A stretch of DNA of 64,000 bases from Algibacter luteus (GCF_900141715.1 NZ_FQYK01000002.1:177495-241494), one strand, 5' to 3'; counted from the stretch's first letter, positions 17,080 through 26,631 are shown. Translations and numbers: made by a program. Notes: a model not told the origin generated them from the sequence alone.

Positions 17080-17526
17080 CTATCTAAAATCGTTGTATTG
17101 ATGTAGCGATTTCATAATTTCTTCATAAAACAATATACCAGCTATTAAATTTCCAGTATCTGAATATGGTAAATACTCTTTATGAAATTCGTTTGTGTTT
17201 TCAAGGTAATTATCTGTAGATTCGAATTGACCATCTAAAGCTTTTTTATTATCATTGCTAGTAGGAATACCTAAAGTAGCCATTGTTACCCCAGGCTTAG
17301 TAGCGAAAGCAACATAAGGCAATGTTTTTACAAGTACCTGTACTCTTTCGGAATATAAAGCTATTAACTCACCTTTCTGCATACGGTCCAATTCACCTTT
17401 ATTGTGATATTTACCTATTGATGTTTTCTCGCTTATAAAGCTCTTAGGCAGTTTCTTTTTTTGTGCAAAACCAATGCCAGTAAAGAGAAAAAGGCTTATA
17501 CTGAATAAAATAATCTTCACTTTCAT
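17080..17526 (-). CDS. Small secreted protein of unknown function
   Basis: 148 aa with a clear signal peptide (FLFTGIGFAQ). The mature part is about 125 aa, basic at its N-terminus (KKKLPKSF) and predicted helical, with no motif I recognise. The sequence YLENTNEFHKEYLPYSDTGN suggests a soluble periplasmic or surface protein. The start is the ATG just before the signal peptide. It stands alone between long AT-rich spacers. Function is unknown. Confidence 0.75.
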   Translation of the reverse strand: MKVKIILFSISLFLFTGIGFAQKKKLPKSFISEKTSIGKYHNKGELDRMQKGELIALYSERVQVLVKTLPYVAFATKPGVTMATLGIPTSNDNKKALDGQFESTDNYLENTNEFHKEYLPYSDTGNLIAGILFYEEIMKSLHQYNDFR

Positions 17527-17727
17527 GTTATAGATTTAAGGGTTTAGAATACAAATTTATGTAATTTATCGTAAAAAACAAGCGTTTTATCGAATTATTT
17601 TATAAACAGTAATACTATTGTAGCCTTAAGCCTACAAATAAATTATTCCCAAAACGGCTAAATATTGAAATCCAATTATTTACTTAGTGAAATCAAAATA
17701 AGAGTAACAATAAATTATAATTTGAAA

Positions 17728-19368
17728 TTAAAATAATTTCTTATAATAATCATCTGCCATTCGTTGTGTTGTAAATTCCGGAATCACATCATCCATTCCT
17801 TGATATACAATTTTTTGCCATTTTTCAGGATTATCATAATATGTTGGAGCCACTTTGGTTTCTAAAATGTCATACAAATTATTAGCATCAATATTATCTT
17901 GATCCCAAGTAGGTAAATGGTGATCTAGCGCTGGTAATACGAAACAATTTTTTCCATCTTCTTGAAATTCAGGAATCCAACCATCATTTGTTGAAACATT
18001 CACAGATCCATTCATAGCTGCTGTCATTCCACTTGTTCCTGAAGCTTCACGAGTAATTCTAGGGGTATTTAACCAAACATCTGAACCACATTTTAGTTTT
18101 TTTGATAAGTCTATTTCATAACCTACCAAAACTGCAATGTTAGGTTGACTTTTTGATTGATGCACTAAATGATTAAAGACATCGATGGCATTATAGTCAA
18201 ATGGATAAGGTTTACCTGCCCAAATAATTTGAATTGGATATTTTTGGTTAGACAACAATCTTTTAAATCTATCAAAATCATGCAATAACAAATCGGCTCT
18301 TTTGTATTCAGCAAAACGTCTAGCCCACACCACTGTTAATACATTTGGATTAAATGTTTTACCTGTTTGCTGTAAAACAGTATCGAATAACTCGGTTTTT
18401 AATTCTGTTTTTCGTTTTTTATATGCTTTGATATTCTTTTTAGTCCATGCTTTTTTAATGGTTTCATCTTGCCAAAACTTTTGATTTTGTGCATTTGTAA
18501 TCGGTATTATTTTACTGACCCCTTCATAATCTTTCCACATATCGTTGGCTACAATGGCATGTAATTTCGATACCGCATTTGCTTTTTTAGACATTCGTAA
18601 AGCCGAAATGGTATAATTTATTTTACCACCATTAACCATTTCCTTTTCAATTTCTTCTTGAGATAAAGTTCTACCAAAAAAGCCACACCTGTTTAAATGT
18701 CGAGCATCACGTTCTTCATTTCCTGCTTTCTCTGGAGTATGGGTTGTAAAAACCATTTGACTTTTTTTAACACCCCGATCTCTTAAATAATAAAATGCTG
18801 GTAATGCATGCCCTTCATTAAGGTGATAAGTGTCTGCACCTCCCAATGCTTCAACAACTTTGGCGCCTCCAATTCCTAATACAATACTTTGAGAAACTCG
18901 CGTAACGGGATTTGAATCATACAAATGGTTGGTTATCGTTCTAGACAAATGATCATTTCCTTCAACATCTGTACTTAAAAAATACATGGGTACAGTTCCA
19001 AATATTTCAGGTTTTAAGACATAAGCTCTTACCTTAACATGAGGGTTATCATGCAGTTTTATTTCCACTTCAATTCCTGTGTCTTCAAGAAAATCGAAAT
19101 GTTTTTCATTAAATTCCACTTTTAAAGTTTGGTCTTCATTTCTTGCTTGGTCATAATAACCATATTTCCAAAGCATTCCAACACCTATCATATTCTGCTT
19201 CAGCTCAAAACCAGATCGCATATGCGAACCTGCTAAAAATCCTAGTCCTCCAGAATAAATATTAAAGGATTGATGGATACCAAATTCCATACTAAAGTAT
19301 GCTACTTTCTTGTTGTATTCTTTTGCAGGTTTATATGGGTGATACCATTTACTATATTCGCTCTTCAT
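17728..19368 (-). CDS. Short alpha-glucan phosphorylase-like protein (GT35) lacking the PLP lysine
   Basis: 546 aa. It matches the short branch of the glycogen/alpha-glucan phosphorylase family: VAYFSMEFGIHQSFNIYSGG and GFLAGSH near the N-terminus, HLNEGHALPA, TTHTPEKAGNE, and VVWARRFAEYKRADLLLHD (phosphate/sugar-site Arg and Lys). The diagnostic block EASGTSGMTAAMNGS normally reads GTSGMK, the Lys forming the Schiff base with pyridoxal phosphate. Here the codon (18022-18024, complement ACA) gives Thr449. The rest of the fold appears intact and the reading frame is undamaged. Either this branch is catalytically different or it is not a phosphorylase. No glycogen genes are adjacent. Confidence 0.85.
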   Translation of the reverse strand: MKSEYSKWYHPYKPAKEYNKKVAYFSMEFGIHQSFNIYSGGLGFLAGSHMRSGFELKQNMIGVGMLWKYGYYDQARNEDQTLKVEFNEKHFDFLEDTGIEVEIKLHDNPHVKVRAYVLKPEIFGTVPMYFLSTDVEGNDHLSRTITNHLYDSNPVTRVSQSIVLGIGGAKVVEALGGADTYHLNEGHALPAFYYLRDRGVKKSQMVFTTHTPEKAGNEERDARHLNRCGFFGRTLSQEEIEKEMVNGGKINYTISALRMSKKANAVSKLHAIVANDMWKDYEGVSKIIPITNAQNQKFWQDETIKKAWTKKNIKAYKKRKTELKTELFDTVLQQTGKTFNPNVLTVVWARRFAEYKRADLLLHDFDRFKRLLSNQKYPIQIIWAGKPYPFDYNAIDVFNHLVHQSKSQPNIAVLVGYEIDLSKKLKCGSDVWLNTPRITREASGTSGMTAAMNGSVNVSTNDGWIPEFQEDGKNCFVLPALDHHLPTWDQDNIDANNLYDILETKVAPTYYDNPEKWQKIVYQGMDDVIPEFTTQRMADDYYKKLF

Positions 19369-19490
19369 AATGTTATTTATTTTTAAGTGGTAAACTTATC
19401 AAAAAACACCCGTTAGATTTCATGATTATTATCATGCTAACTGATTATTTTGAAAAATAATTATTTATTGATTTTTTTTTTAGAATCTAT

Positions 19491-20888
19491 TTACTTTCCA
19501 ATACAGAAATTAGCAAAAATATTACCCAACAAATCATCCGTTGTAATTTCACCAGTTATCTCACCAAAATGGAACAAAGCCTGACGAATATCGATTGCTA
19601 ACAAATCGCCAGACAACCCAGTATCTAATCCATGCTTTACTTTATCAATCTCTTCATAAGCCTTTGATAATGAATCATAATGACGAGAATTAGTTACAAT
19701 AGTATCATTATTTCTTAGTGCACCAGTATTTACGAAACTTAAAAGTTTGTCTTTCAATTCATCAACACCAATGCCTTTTTTAGCCGATAAGAAATGAATT
19801 TGTGGAATTTCCGTTTTTATAGATTCTATGTTGGCTTCACTTAATTTATCAACCTTATTGGCAACTATTAAAAGTGGTTTTAAGGGATATTTATTTTTAA
19901 TTTTTTCAATCTCTATTTTAAAAGAATGTATAAACTGGTCTTCTTTAAAATTTAAGCTATCGGCTATAAAGACAACAACTTGAGCCTGCTCGATTTTCTC
20001 GAAAGTCTTTTTAATTCCTATACTTTCAACAACATCCTTAGTTTCTCGAATACCTGCGGTGTCAATAAATCTAAAACCAATACCACCTATACTAATTTCA
20101 TCTTCAATAGTATCTCTTGTAGTTCCCGCAATTTCTGAAACTATAGCCCGTTCTTCATTTAACAGGGCATTTAAAAGTGTCGATTTCCCCACATTAGGCT
20201 CTCCAACAATAGCCACAGGAATACCATTTTTAATAACATTACCTACCGCAAACGAATCGATTAATCGTTTTAGAACAAACCGTATGCGTTCTATTAATTC
20301 TTTAAATTGGGTTCTGTCAGCAAACTCAACATCTTCTTCAGCAAAATCCAACTCTAACTCAATTAAAGATGCGAAATTTAAAAGCTCTTCGCGAAGTTTA
20401 GCTATTTCAGAAGAAAAACCACCGCGCATTTGCTGCATCGCTATTTGGTGCGAGGCTTCGTTATCGCTTGAAATTAAATCGGCAACAGCTTCCGCCTGAC
20501 TTAAATCTAGTTTTCCATTTAAAAACGCACGAAGGGTAAACTCGCCCGCTGTGGCCATTCTACAGCCTTTTCTTAGAAACAATTGTATGATTTCTTGTTG
20601 GATGTAATTTGAGCCATGACACGAGACCTCTACTACATCTTCACCCGTATAAGAATTGGGGTTTTTAAAAACAGAAACTAAAACTTCATCAATAGTTCTT
20701 TTACCATCTACTATGTGCCCTAAATGTATGGTATGCGTTTTTTGGTTTGTTAAAGATTTTTGATTTTTAACCGATCTAAAACAACTATCTGCAATGGTTA
20801 TGGCATCTTTACCAGAAAGTCTTATAACGGCAATGGCACCTGCACCAGAAGGTGTTGCTAAAGCTACAATGGTGTCTTGATTTATCAT
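19491..20888 (-). CDS. mnmE: tRNA uridine-5-carboxymethylaminomethyl(34) synthesis GTPase MnmE
   Basis: 465 aa, full length. With MnmG it modifies U34 of tRNAs. The N-terminal folate-binding domain opens with DTIVALATPSGAGAIAVIR. The G domain has GEPNVGKSTLLNALL (P-loop), EIAGTTRDTIEDE (switch), DTAGIRET and NKVD. The protein ends with the hallmark CIGK (Cys462) needed for modification. The gene stands alone and precedes a long divergent spacer. Confidence 0.97.
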   Translation of the reverse strand: MINQDTIVALATPSGAGAIAVIRLSGKDAITIADSCFRSVKNQKSLTNQKTHTIHLGHIVDGKRTIDEVLVSVFKNPNSYTGEDVVEVSCHGSNYIQQEIIQLFLRKGCRMATAGEFTLRAFLNGKLDLSQAEAVADLISSDNEASHQIAMQQMRGGFSSEIAKLREELLNFASLIELELDFAEEDVEFADRTQFKELIERIRFVLKRLIDSFAVGNVIKNGIPVAIVGEPNVGKSTLLNALLNEERAIVSEIAGTTRDTIEDEISIGGIGFRFIDTAGIRETKDVVESIGIKKTFEKIEQAQVVVFIADSLNFKEDQFIHSFKIEIEKIKNKYPLKPLLIVANKVDKLSEANIESIKTEIPQIHFLSAKKGIGVDELKDKLLSFVNTGALRNNDTIVTNSRHYDSLSKAYEEIDKVKHGLDTGLSGDLLAIDIRQALFHFGEITGEITTDDLLGNIFANFCIGK

Positions 20889-21256
20889 GCATCAAAAATA
20901 CTAAATTTGAAATGCTTATTACTAATACAAGGGCAACAAAACCTCTTCATGAATTTTAAATTCAAACGGATTAATATTTTAAGTTAACTTATTGTTGTAG
21001 AAAGTGAATTCATGCCGACAGTTCACGATTGAATAATTAGTTAATATTTTTTTTGTAAAAATTTAGAACTTCACAAATAGCTGATTTACAATTATTTAAC
21101 TATTATTTATTATGCAAGCATAGTATAATTTTGAAGTCAATTCAATACTATTAATGTGACGCATTAATCAATTGAGTGTCAAAATAATAGCATCCAAGTT
21201 TACTATTAATATATATATAATTCAACTAGCGCAACCAAGACAAAGATTTGCAACCC
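20889..21256. other. Divergent intergenic region with palindromic sites
   Basis: 368 bp of AT-rich DNA between mnmE and a small divergent gene, with no coding signal. It contains TATGC-AA-GCATA at about 21111-21122, related to the ATGC-NN-GCAT palindromes at 30.1 and 33.6 kb, and ATTAATG-TGACG-CATTAAT at 21150-21168. Both could be operators, but that is inference. Confidence 0.45.
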
Positions 21257-21688
21257 ATGAAAATAACCGATTCAAAGTTTTCTGATCAAATTTTAAAGTG
21301 TATTGAAAACCCTTTAGGAAACATCTACTTTTTCAACCATGTAGCGGTGGTAGAAATACATGAAGGTGTACATTTTGATATCCAAAAGGCACCTTTAATT
21401 ATAACAGAACTTACATCTTATTTCGGCCATTCTCAACCCTATGGCGTTGTTGCCAACCGCATTAATTCGTACTCTGTAGATTTGTTGGATACTCACCTGT
21501 ATCGTGAACAAGCCAAAAACCTATATGCATACGGTGTTGTAGGTCATGATCTTGCAGGTAAAATGAATGCCGAATTAGAAAATGATTTTTGCAGTTCGGA
21601 TAAAGTGGATTATGAAAATCTACACGATGCCATCTTCAATGTGTATAACAAAGTAAAAAACAGCGGTTTGTTTTATTCCACTAAATAA
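21257..21688 (+). CDS. Hypothetical protein, possible SpoIIAA/STAS-like fold
   Basis: 143 aa from ATG at 21257; a TTG three codons earlier is possible. It is cytosolic, with no signal peptide or membrane segment. The order of strands and helices (GNIYFFNHVAVVEIHEG, then helix, then YGVVANRINSYSVD) is reminiscent of small SpoIIAA/STAS-like proteins, but I do not recognise the family with certainty. Its 3' end overlaps the convergent CvfB-like gene by 16 bp, so the two transcripts would be antisense to each other there. Confidence 0.7.
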   Translation: MKITDSKFSDQILKCIENPLGNIYFFNHVAVVEIHEGVHFDIQKAPLIITELTSYFGHSQPYGVVANRINSYSVDLLDTHLYREQAKNLYAYGVVGHDLAGKMNAELENDFCSSDKVDYENLHDAIFNVYNKVKNSGLFYSTK

Positions 21689-22506
21689 ATGCCGTCAGGT
21701 TTAATTTCAATCAAGCGCTTTTTATACAAAGTTCCAACTGCCTTCTTGAAATTTTTCTTGCTCATTTGAAGTGTTTCTTTAATAGCTTCCGGACTCGATT
21801 TGTCTGTTAGATTTAAGTACCCGCTGTTATCTTGTAATTCTTTCATAATTTTATCGGCATTAGGCTCTATATTTCTATAGCCAACCTGTCCTAATGCGAT
21901 ATCCAACTTATTTCCCGGACGTATTTTTTTAACAATGCCTTTAAGTTTATCGCCTACACTTAAATCTCTGAAAATACTGTCTTTATAAATTAAACCAATG
22001 TGTTTTTTATTTACAATCACATTCATCCCGATATCAGATGGATGAGACACTATCAAATCAACAGCATCAAATTCGGCAACAGTTAATTCCTTATTATCTA
22101 AAAAGCGATTTGTTTTACTAGAAGCTACTAACCTATTTGTTTTTTCATCTAAATAGCAGTGTACCAAATACCAACCTCCTGGTTTCATTTTGAACGCTTG
22201 CTCGCTAAACGGGCAAAACAATTCTTTAACTAAACCCCAATCTAAAAAAGCGCCATAATCAGTCACTTGGTTACAGCGTAACAAGGCAAAATCACCACGC
22301 TTAATATAAGGCATATCTGTAGTTGCAACTGGGCGTTCCTCATTATCTAAATACACAAAAACATCAAGCTTTTCCCATATCTTGAAACCCTCAGGCACAT
22401 AACGGTTTGGAAGTAACACTTGATTATCATCATCATCAACTAAATAAACACCATGATCGGTTTCACGAAGTATTTCTAATGTATTTATTTCACCTAAATT
22501 TATCAT
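21673..22506 (-). CDS. CvfB-like S1 RNA-binding protein with winged-helix C-terminus
   Basis: 277 aa. Several S1-like OB modules are seen: residues about 1-60, 65-130 (RGDFALLRCNQVTDYGAFLDWG, the S1 signature) and 145-205 (IGLIYKDSIFRDLSVGDKLKGIVKKIRPGN-like, with GDKLKG and KLDIALGQVGY). A C-terminal winged-helix follows (SPEAIKETLQMSKKNFKKAVG). This is the layout of CvfB/YitL, an RNA-binding protein linked to virulence regulation in staphylococci. Its role in flavobacteria is not established. Its 3' end overlaps the convergent gene. Confidence 0.9.
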   Translation of the reverse strand: MINLGEINTLEILRETDHGVYLVDDDDNQVLLPNRYVPEGFKIWEKLDVFVYLDNEERPVATTDMPYIKRGDFALLRCNQVTDYGAFLDWGLVKELFCPFSEQAFKMKPGGWYLVHCYLDEKTNRLVASSKTNRFLDNKELTVAEFDAVDLIVSHPSDIGMNVIVNKKHIGLIYKDSIFRDLSVGDKLKGIVKKIRPGNKLDIALGQVGYRNIEPNADKIMKELQDNSGYLNLTDKSSPEAIKETLQMSKKNFKKAVGTLYKKRLIEIKPDGIYLVE

Positions 22507-22576
22507 GCGCCAAAGGTAACAATTTTTATGTGTCGTGTTAAGTAATTAAAAGCTGAACTTTATCTAATTATTTTTT

Positions 22577-22663
22577 ACTTTTTGGGGTATCCCTAATGGG
22601 TTGGGATTTTACTACTTTCCGGATTATCGTCGGGCATCAAACACCGTTGAATTCCTTTCGCAC
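22577..22663. repeat. Dispersed intergenic element, degenerate copy B
   Basis: A patch richer in G+C than its surroundings, related to the element at 39251-39350. The core GGGTTGGGATTTTACTACTT (22598-22617) matches the other copy at 17 of 20 positions. The 3' motif GTTGAATTCCTTTCGC (22646-22661) matches at 13 of 16, and order and spacing are similar. The outer pairing seen in the other copy is lost here. No ORF. Confidence 0.7.
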
Positions 22664-22686
22664 CAAATCGCAACTACATTTCTATT

Positions 22687-22706
22687 ATGCAAGCGATAGC
22701 TTGCAT
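22687..22706. repeat. Short perfect hairpin
   Basis: ATGCAAGC, loop GATA, GCTTGCAT: an 8-bp perfect stem immediately 3' of the dispersed element and 22 bp before the DUF2853 terminator. There is no T-tract, so it is probably not a terminator. Confidence 0.6.
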
Positions 22707-22718
22707 CTCAAAATAATG

Positions 22719-22748
22719 CAAAAAAAAAGCACCGCAAAAAGCAGTGCT
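22719..22748 (-). terminator. Rho-independent terminator of the DUF2853 gene
   Basis: Read on the minus strand: stem AGCACTGC, loop TTTTT, GCGGTGCT with one mismatch, then a run of eight or more T. It starts 24 bp after the stop codon. Confidence 0.85.
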
Positions 22749-22771
22749 AAATGTATTATATAAACTATTTA

Positions 22772-23110
22772 CTAGTAAACTGACTCTTTACCGAAATGTT
22801 TAGTTAATAAATAGTAAACAACAGCTCTATATTTATTACGGTTAGATTTTCCATATTTTTCAATAACTGCATTTATACCTTCATCTAATTTAGGTCCATC
22901 TTTCAATCCTAATTTCTTGATTAAGAAGTTTTTCTTAACTGTATTTAATTCAGACTCATCAGATCCTGATACTGTTGCAGCGTCAGCGTTGTAAATAGAT
23001 GGTCCGCAACCAATAGTTACTTTTCTTAATAAATCCATGTCTGCGTTAACGCCGCATTTTTCTTTTAAATCAGTAGCATATTTTGCAATAAGCTCGTCTC
23101 TTTTACTCAT
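22772..23110 (-). CDS. DUF2853 family protein
   Basis: 112 aa, cytosolic and helical. The opening (KRDELIAKYATDLKEKCGV) and the C-terminal stretch KYRAVVYYLLTKHFGKE match the DUF2853 family, which is known structurally but has no assigned function. It has its own terminator and a separate upstream spacer, so it is probably transcribed alone. Confidence 0.88.
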   Translation of the reverse strand: MSKRDELIAKYATDLKEKCGVNADMDLLRKVTIGCGPSIYNADAATVSGSDESELNTVKKNFLIKKLGLKDGPKLDEGINAVIEKYGKSNRNKYRAVVYYLLTKHFGKESVY

Positions 23111-23207
23111 AATATTCTAGTTTTAAGGTGTTAATAAAATAAATTAATTAATAGCAGTATAAATATAGCTAATTTTTAGACACCACAATTATGATTAAGT
23201 CACATAC

Positions 23208-24968
23208 TTATTTTATAAACTCGAAGTAATTTAAAAGAATTTCGTCATTAATAGATCTAGGTGTAAAAACTTCTAATAATTTGGGTTTATTACCTTCTAA
23301 ATAAAACGATTGTAAAGTTGATTTTAAGGATTCATAATCAGTTGCTGTTTCATATTTAATACCATACATGTTACAAAGATGTTCAGCGTTTAATTCATGT
23401 TTGGTTTCAAAATAAGTATCAAAATTTTCAGTGCTTTTATGTCCTGGTAATATTCTAAAAATACCACCACCTTGATTATTTATTACAATTATTCTGAAGT
23501 CTTTAGGAATGTAATTATTCCAAAGTGCATTACTATCATAAAAAAAACTTAAATCGCCAGTAATAAAAAGTGTAGGGCGCTCGTTGGCCACAGCACAACC
23601 TATAGCTGTTGATGTGCTACCGTCTATACCACTCGTACCTCGATTGCAAAACACTTCAATAGATTTATCAATTTTAAACAACTGGGTATATCTTATGGTT
23701 GAACTATTTCCAGATTGTAAAATATATTGTTTAGGTATCGATTTTAAAACTGCATTAAACACTTTGAAATCTGAAAAAGGAATGCGATCAGTATAGGCTT
23801 TATGCCTTTTTAATCGATGTTGATTTACTGCTGTCCAAGTTGATTTATAATCACTTTTAACATAATGTGTAATCTTAGTCAAAAACGTTTCAAAAAATTC
23901 GTTTGGGGTTACTTTAAAATGATTATTCAAACAAAAAAACGTATCGTTAGCTATTTTTGCATCGATATGCCAATGCTGTTTAGGTTGATATTTACGAAGT
24001 AGTTGTTTAATTTTTTTGGATACAATTAAGCCCCCTAACGTTACCAGAATATCTGGACTGAGTTGTTTTTTTTCAGTGTCGTTTAATGGCGCAATCAATT
24101 GATCTATACTTGTAAAAAAACTTGGATGATGTAAATTCGAAGTGGTTTCTGTGAGTACAATTACGCTATCATCTTCTGCCAATTCGTCCAACCATTTTTT
24201 CTCAATAGAATTTGGAAAATTTTCGCCAACTAATATCATTTTTTTAGAGGCATCATTCCAATCTTCTAAGCAAGATTGAAGTAAATAATCTTCTATTTCC
24301 TCTGATTCAATATCAACATCAATAACTTTTGGTGTAACGCTTAATTTTTCAACGGTTTCATAAAGTGGTTCGTTAAAAGGGATATTGATGTGCACTGGTC
24401 CTTTTTTAAATCGTGCCACATTTATAGCCACATTAATTTGTTCTTCGTTGTGTGTTTGAATGTCTTTCTGCAAGCCTAATAACCGCTCAAATTTATCTTC
24501 TAAATTCTTTATAATGGGCAGTTCTTCTTGTTCAGGTACATTCTTTTCATCTTTTAAGTCTAATTTTAAATTGGCGGAATATAAAATATGATTTTCAAAT
24601 ACATTTTTCTGATTAATGGTTTGCCCATCACCAATACCAACGAGGTGCTTAGGTCGGTCTGCAGATAATACAACCAATGGAATATTACTGTAAAAAGCCT
24701 CTGATACCGCAGGATAATAATTCAATAACGCACTACCAGAAGTACATACTACAGCTGTAGGTTCTTTTAATTGTTGCGCAATGCCTAATGCGAAAAATGC
24801 AGCACATCGTTCGTCAACAATACTATAACTTTTAAAGAAATTATCGTTTGTAAATCCAATAGTTAAAGGCGCATTTCTACTTCCTGGGGAAATTACAATA
24901 TGCTTAACACCTTTAGCCTTACAGAGTTGAATAACAGTTTGGGCAAGCGGAATTTTTGGGTAAATCAT
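23208..24968 (-). CDS. menD: 2-succinyl-5-enolpyruvyl-6-hydroxy-3-cyclohexene-1-carboxylate synthase
   Basis: 586 aa from ATG at 24968; a TTG seven codons upstream is less likely because KIPLAQTVIQLCKAKG is the usual MenD opening. This thiamine-diphosphate enzyme adds 2-oxoglutarate to isochorismate in menaquinone synthesis. Motifs: ISPGSRNAPLTIGF, CTSGSALLNYYPAVSEA, and the ThDP/Mg motif GDLSFFYDSNALWN. It lies about 50 bp downstream of menF, same strand. Confidence 0.96.
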   Translation of the reverse strand: MIYPKIPLAQTVIQLCKAKGVKHIVISPGSRNAPLTIGFTNDNFFKSYSIVDERCAAFFALGIAQQLKEPTAVVCTSGSALLNYYPAVSEAFYSNIPLVVLSADRPKHLVGIGDGQTINQKNVFENHILYSANLKLDLKDEKNVPEQEELPIIKNLEDKFERLLGLQKDIQTHNEEQINVAINVARFKKGPVHINIPFNEPLYETVEKLSVTPKVIDVDIESEEIEDYLLQSCLEDWNDASKKMILVGENFPNSIEKKWLDELAEDDSVIVLTETTSNLHHPSFFTSIDQLIAPLNDTEKKQLSPDILVTLGGLIVSKKIKQLLRKYQPKQHWHIDAKIANDTFFCLNNHFKVTPNEFFETFLTKITHYVKSDYKSTWTAVNQHRLKRHKAYTDRIPFSDFKVFNAVLKSIPKQYILQSGNSSTIRYTQLFKIDKSIEVFCNRGTSGIDGSTSTAIGCAVANERPTLFITGDLSFFYDSNALWNNYIPKDFRIIVINNQGGGIFRILPGHKSTENFDTYFETKHELNAEHLCNMYGIKYETATDYESLKSTLQSFYLEGNKPKLLEVFTPRSINDEILLNYFEFIK

Positions 24969-25018
24969 TGAGTCCTTTTCTAACTTCAAAAATAAGAAAT
25001 ACGCCGCTATTTATGCAA

Positions 25019-26134
25019 TTACAAAACACTTTTAATCACTATTGATTTTGATACGGTTTCCTCCCACTCTTGCTCTGCGTTCGAGCTTTCGGTAATACCA
25101 CCACCAACATAAATTATGGCTTGCTGGTTTATAAGTTGCATACATCGAAGATTAACGTACAACTGTGTGCTCTTTTTAGTTACCGCATAAGCTCTATTTT
25201 CAATATTACGCTTCGAGGAACGAGGTGCTACTTTAATTTCGCAATTTAATTCGCCTAAAAATCCCGTATAAAATTCGCGGTTATAGTTTTCATGATTTAA
25301 AATAAAAGCTTTAGCAGCTTCTTTTGGCAATCCGCATACTGCTGGTGTTGGATGCAAAGCATCTATAATTTGCTCTAAAGGTACTTTAGGTTTTAACTGC
25401 GCCGAAATAATGGTTTTTAGATGCACTAAATTCCCTGCCTTTACGGTTTCAATATCTGAAACTTTAAAATGTTCAACTGATGGTTTTAAGTTTTCAATAA
25501 TAAAATCGGTAACAAATTGTTGCTCTTGTAATTCTTTTTCTTTCCAAACAACATCTAAACTGCCCTTAAAATCTTGTGTGCCAGCTAAGGCCATAATTGA
25601 AAATCGGCTGCCTTCAATCTTTATTAAAGTCTCTGGTGTTGCCCCTAACCATAATCCTACTTTTGGATGATACCAGCAATAAACAAAGGCCGAATTATAT
25701 TTGTTTAAAAGTTTTTTAAAAGTAGCAATTGGTTTGGTTTGAGAAGCTGGAACTATTTCTTGTCTTGAAAGCACCACCTTTTTTAATTCTGAATTTTTAA
25801 TAGCCGATACTCCTTTTTCAACAAGTTGAATATGAAAATTTTTAGCATCGTTTAAATTGAAATCTGAACCAGTTTTGGCTTCGCTGAATGTTTGTAGCTC
25901 TATTTTAGTATGGATAATTTCTGAGATTTCATTTGGAATTAAAACCGTGTTCTTCATATTATCAAATGGAGAAAACACAAATCCTTTTTGGTTAAAATCT
26001 TGAGTAAAAACTAAATCTGCATTACTTTGGAGTCTGCCCCAAATCTTAGCTTGGTTGGGTTTTCTGTAAACAACAAAGGGTAATTGATTTTGGTAATGCG
26101 TTTCAACTTGCTTGTAAAATTCTTCTAACGTCAT
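25019..26134 (-). CDS. menF: Isochorismate synthase (chorismate-binding enzyme)
   Basis: 371 aa. Converts chorismate to isochorismate, the first committed step of menaquinone synthesis. The chorismate-binding fold is seen in the C-terminal two thirds: KVVLSRQEI, GATPETLIKIEG, LHPTPAVCGLPKEAA and REFYTGFLGEL, ending with YVGGGITESSNAEQEWEET. It sits between the thioesterase (2-bp gap) and menD, which identifies the pathway as menaquinone rather than siderophore. Confidence 0.95.
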   Translation of the reverse strand: MTLEEFYKQVETHYQNQLPFVVYRKPNQAKIWGRLQSNADLVFTQDFNQKGFVFSPFDNMKNTVLIPNEISEIIHTKIELQTFSEAKTGSDFNLNDAKNFHIQLVEKGVSAIKNSELKKVVLSRQEIVPASQTKPIATFKKLLNKYNSAFVYCWYHPKVGLWLGATPETLIKIEGSRFSIMALAGTQDFKGSLDVVWKEKELQEQQFVTDFIIENLKPSVEHFKVSDIETVKAGNLVHLKTIISAQLKPKVPLEQIIDALHPTPAVCGLPKEAAKAFILNHENYNREFYTGFLGELNCEIKVAPRSSKRNIENRAYAVTKKSTQLYVNLRCMQLINQQAIIYVGGGITESSNAEQEWEETVSKSIVIKSVL

Positions 26135-26136
26135 CC

Positions 26137-26559
26137 TTATTTTTTAGGTAAAGCTATAGTTGTTAGTTTACAAATTGATATTAAATTATCTGCTTCGTCA
26201 GTTATTCGAATATCGAGTAATTGCGTAGTTCTTCCTTTATGTAAAAACGTTGCATTAGCAAAAATGTAACCTTCTCGAATACTTTTTAGGTGGTTTGCTG
26301 ATATTTCTATACCACGAACAAAAAACTTTTCTGGGTCGTTAAAAATATGAGAAGCAAAACTGCCTACACTTTCTGCTAAGGCTACAGTTGCACCGCCATG
26401 TAACACGCCATCTGGCTGATGAACTCTTGAATTTACTGGCATTTTTGCAATTAAAAAATCGTCCCCAAAATCTATCATTTCAATGTTTAAGGTTTCCATT
26501 AAGGTATTTTTACAAGCTTTATTAAGCTGCTCTAAAACATCTTTTTTATTTAATTGCAT
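26137..26559 (-). CDS. menI: Hotdog-fold thioesterase, probable 1,4-dihydroxy-2-naphthoyl-CoA hydrolase
   Basis: 140 aa from ATG at 26559, chosen over an upstream TTG because MQLNKKDVLEQLN is the usual beginning. PaaI/YdiI-type signature VHQPDGVLHGGATVALAES-GS, with the catalytic acidic residue in ALAES. It releases CoA from DHNA-CoA in menaquinone synthesis. The substrate assignment rests on its position as first gene of the menI-menF-menD operon (2 bp before menF), since PaaI-type enzymes otherwise act on several acyl-CoAs. Confidence 0.85.
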   Translation of the reverse strand: MQLNKKDVLEQLNKACKNTLMETLNIEMIDFGDDFLIAKMPVNSRVHQPDGVLHGGATVALAESVGSFASHIFNDPEKFFVRGIEISANHLKSIREGYIFANATFLHKGRTTQLLDIRITDEADNLISICKLTTIALPKK

Positions 26560-26631
26560 AGAAAAACGTAATTTTAAATCGTGTTTGTAAAAGTACAAAA
26601 TGCATATAGAATTAATCTTATTCTTAATTAA

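Noticed and set aside
24969-24989. Upstream TTG start for menD
   Set aside because: ATG at 24968 gives the normal family opening; the extra seven residues are not typical.
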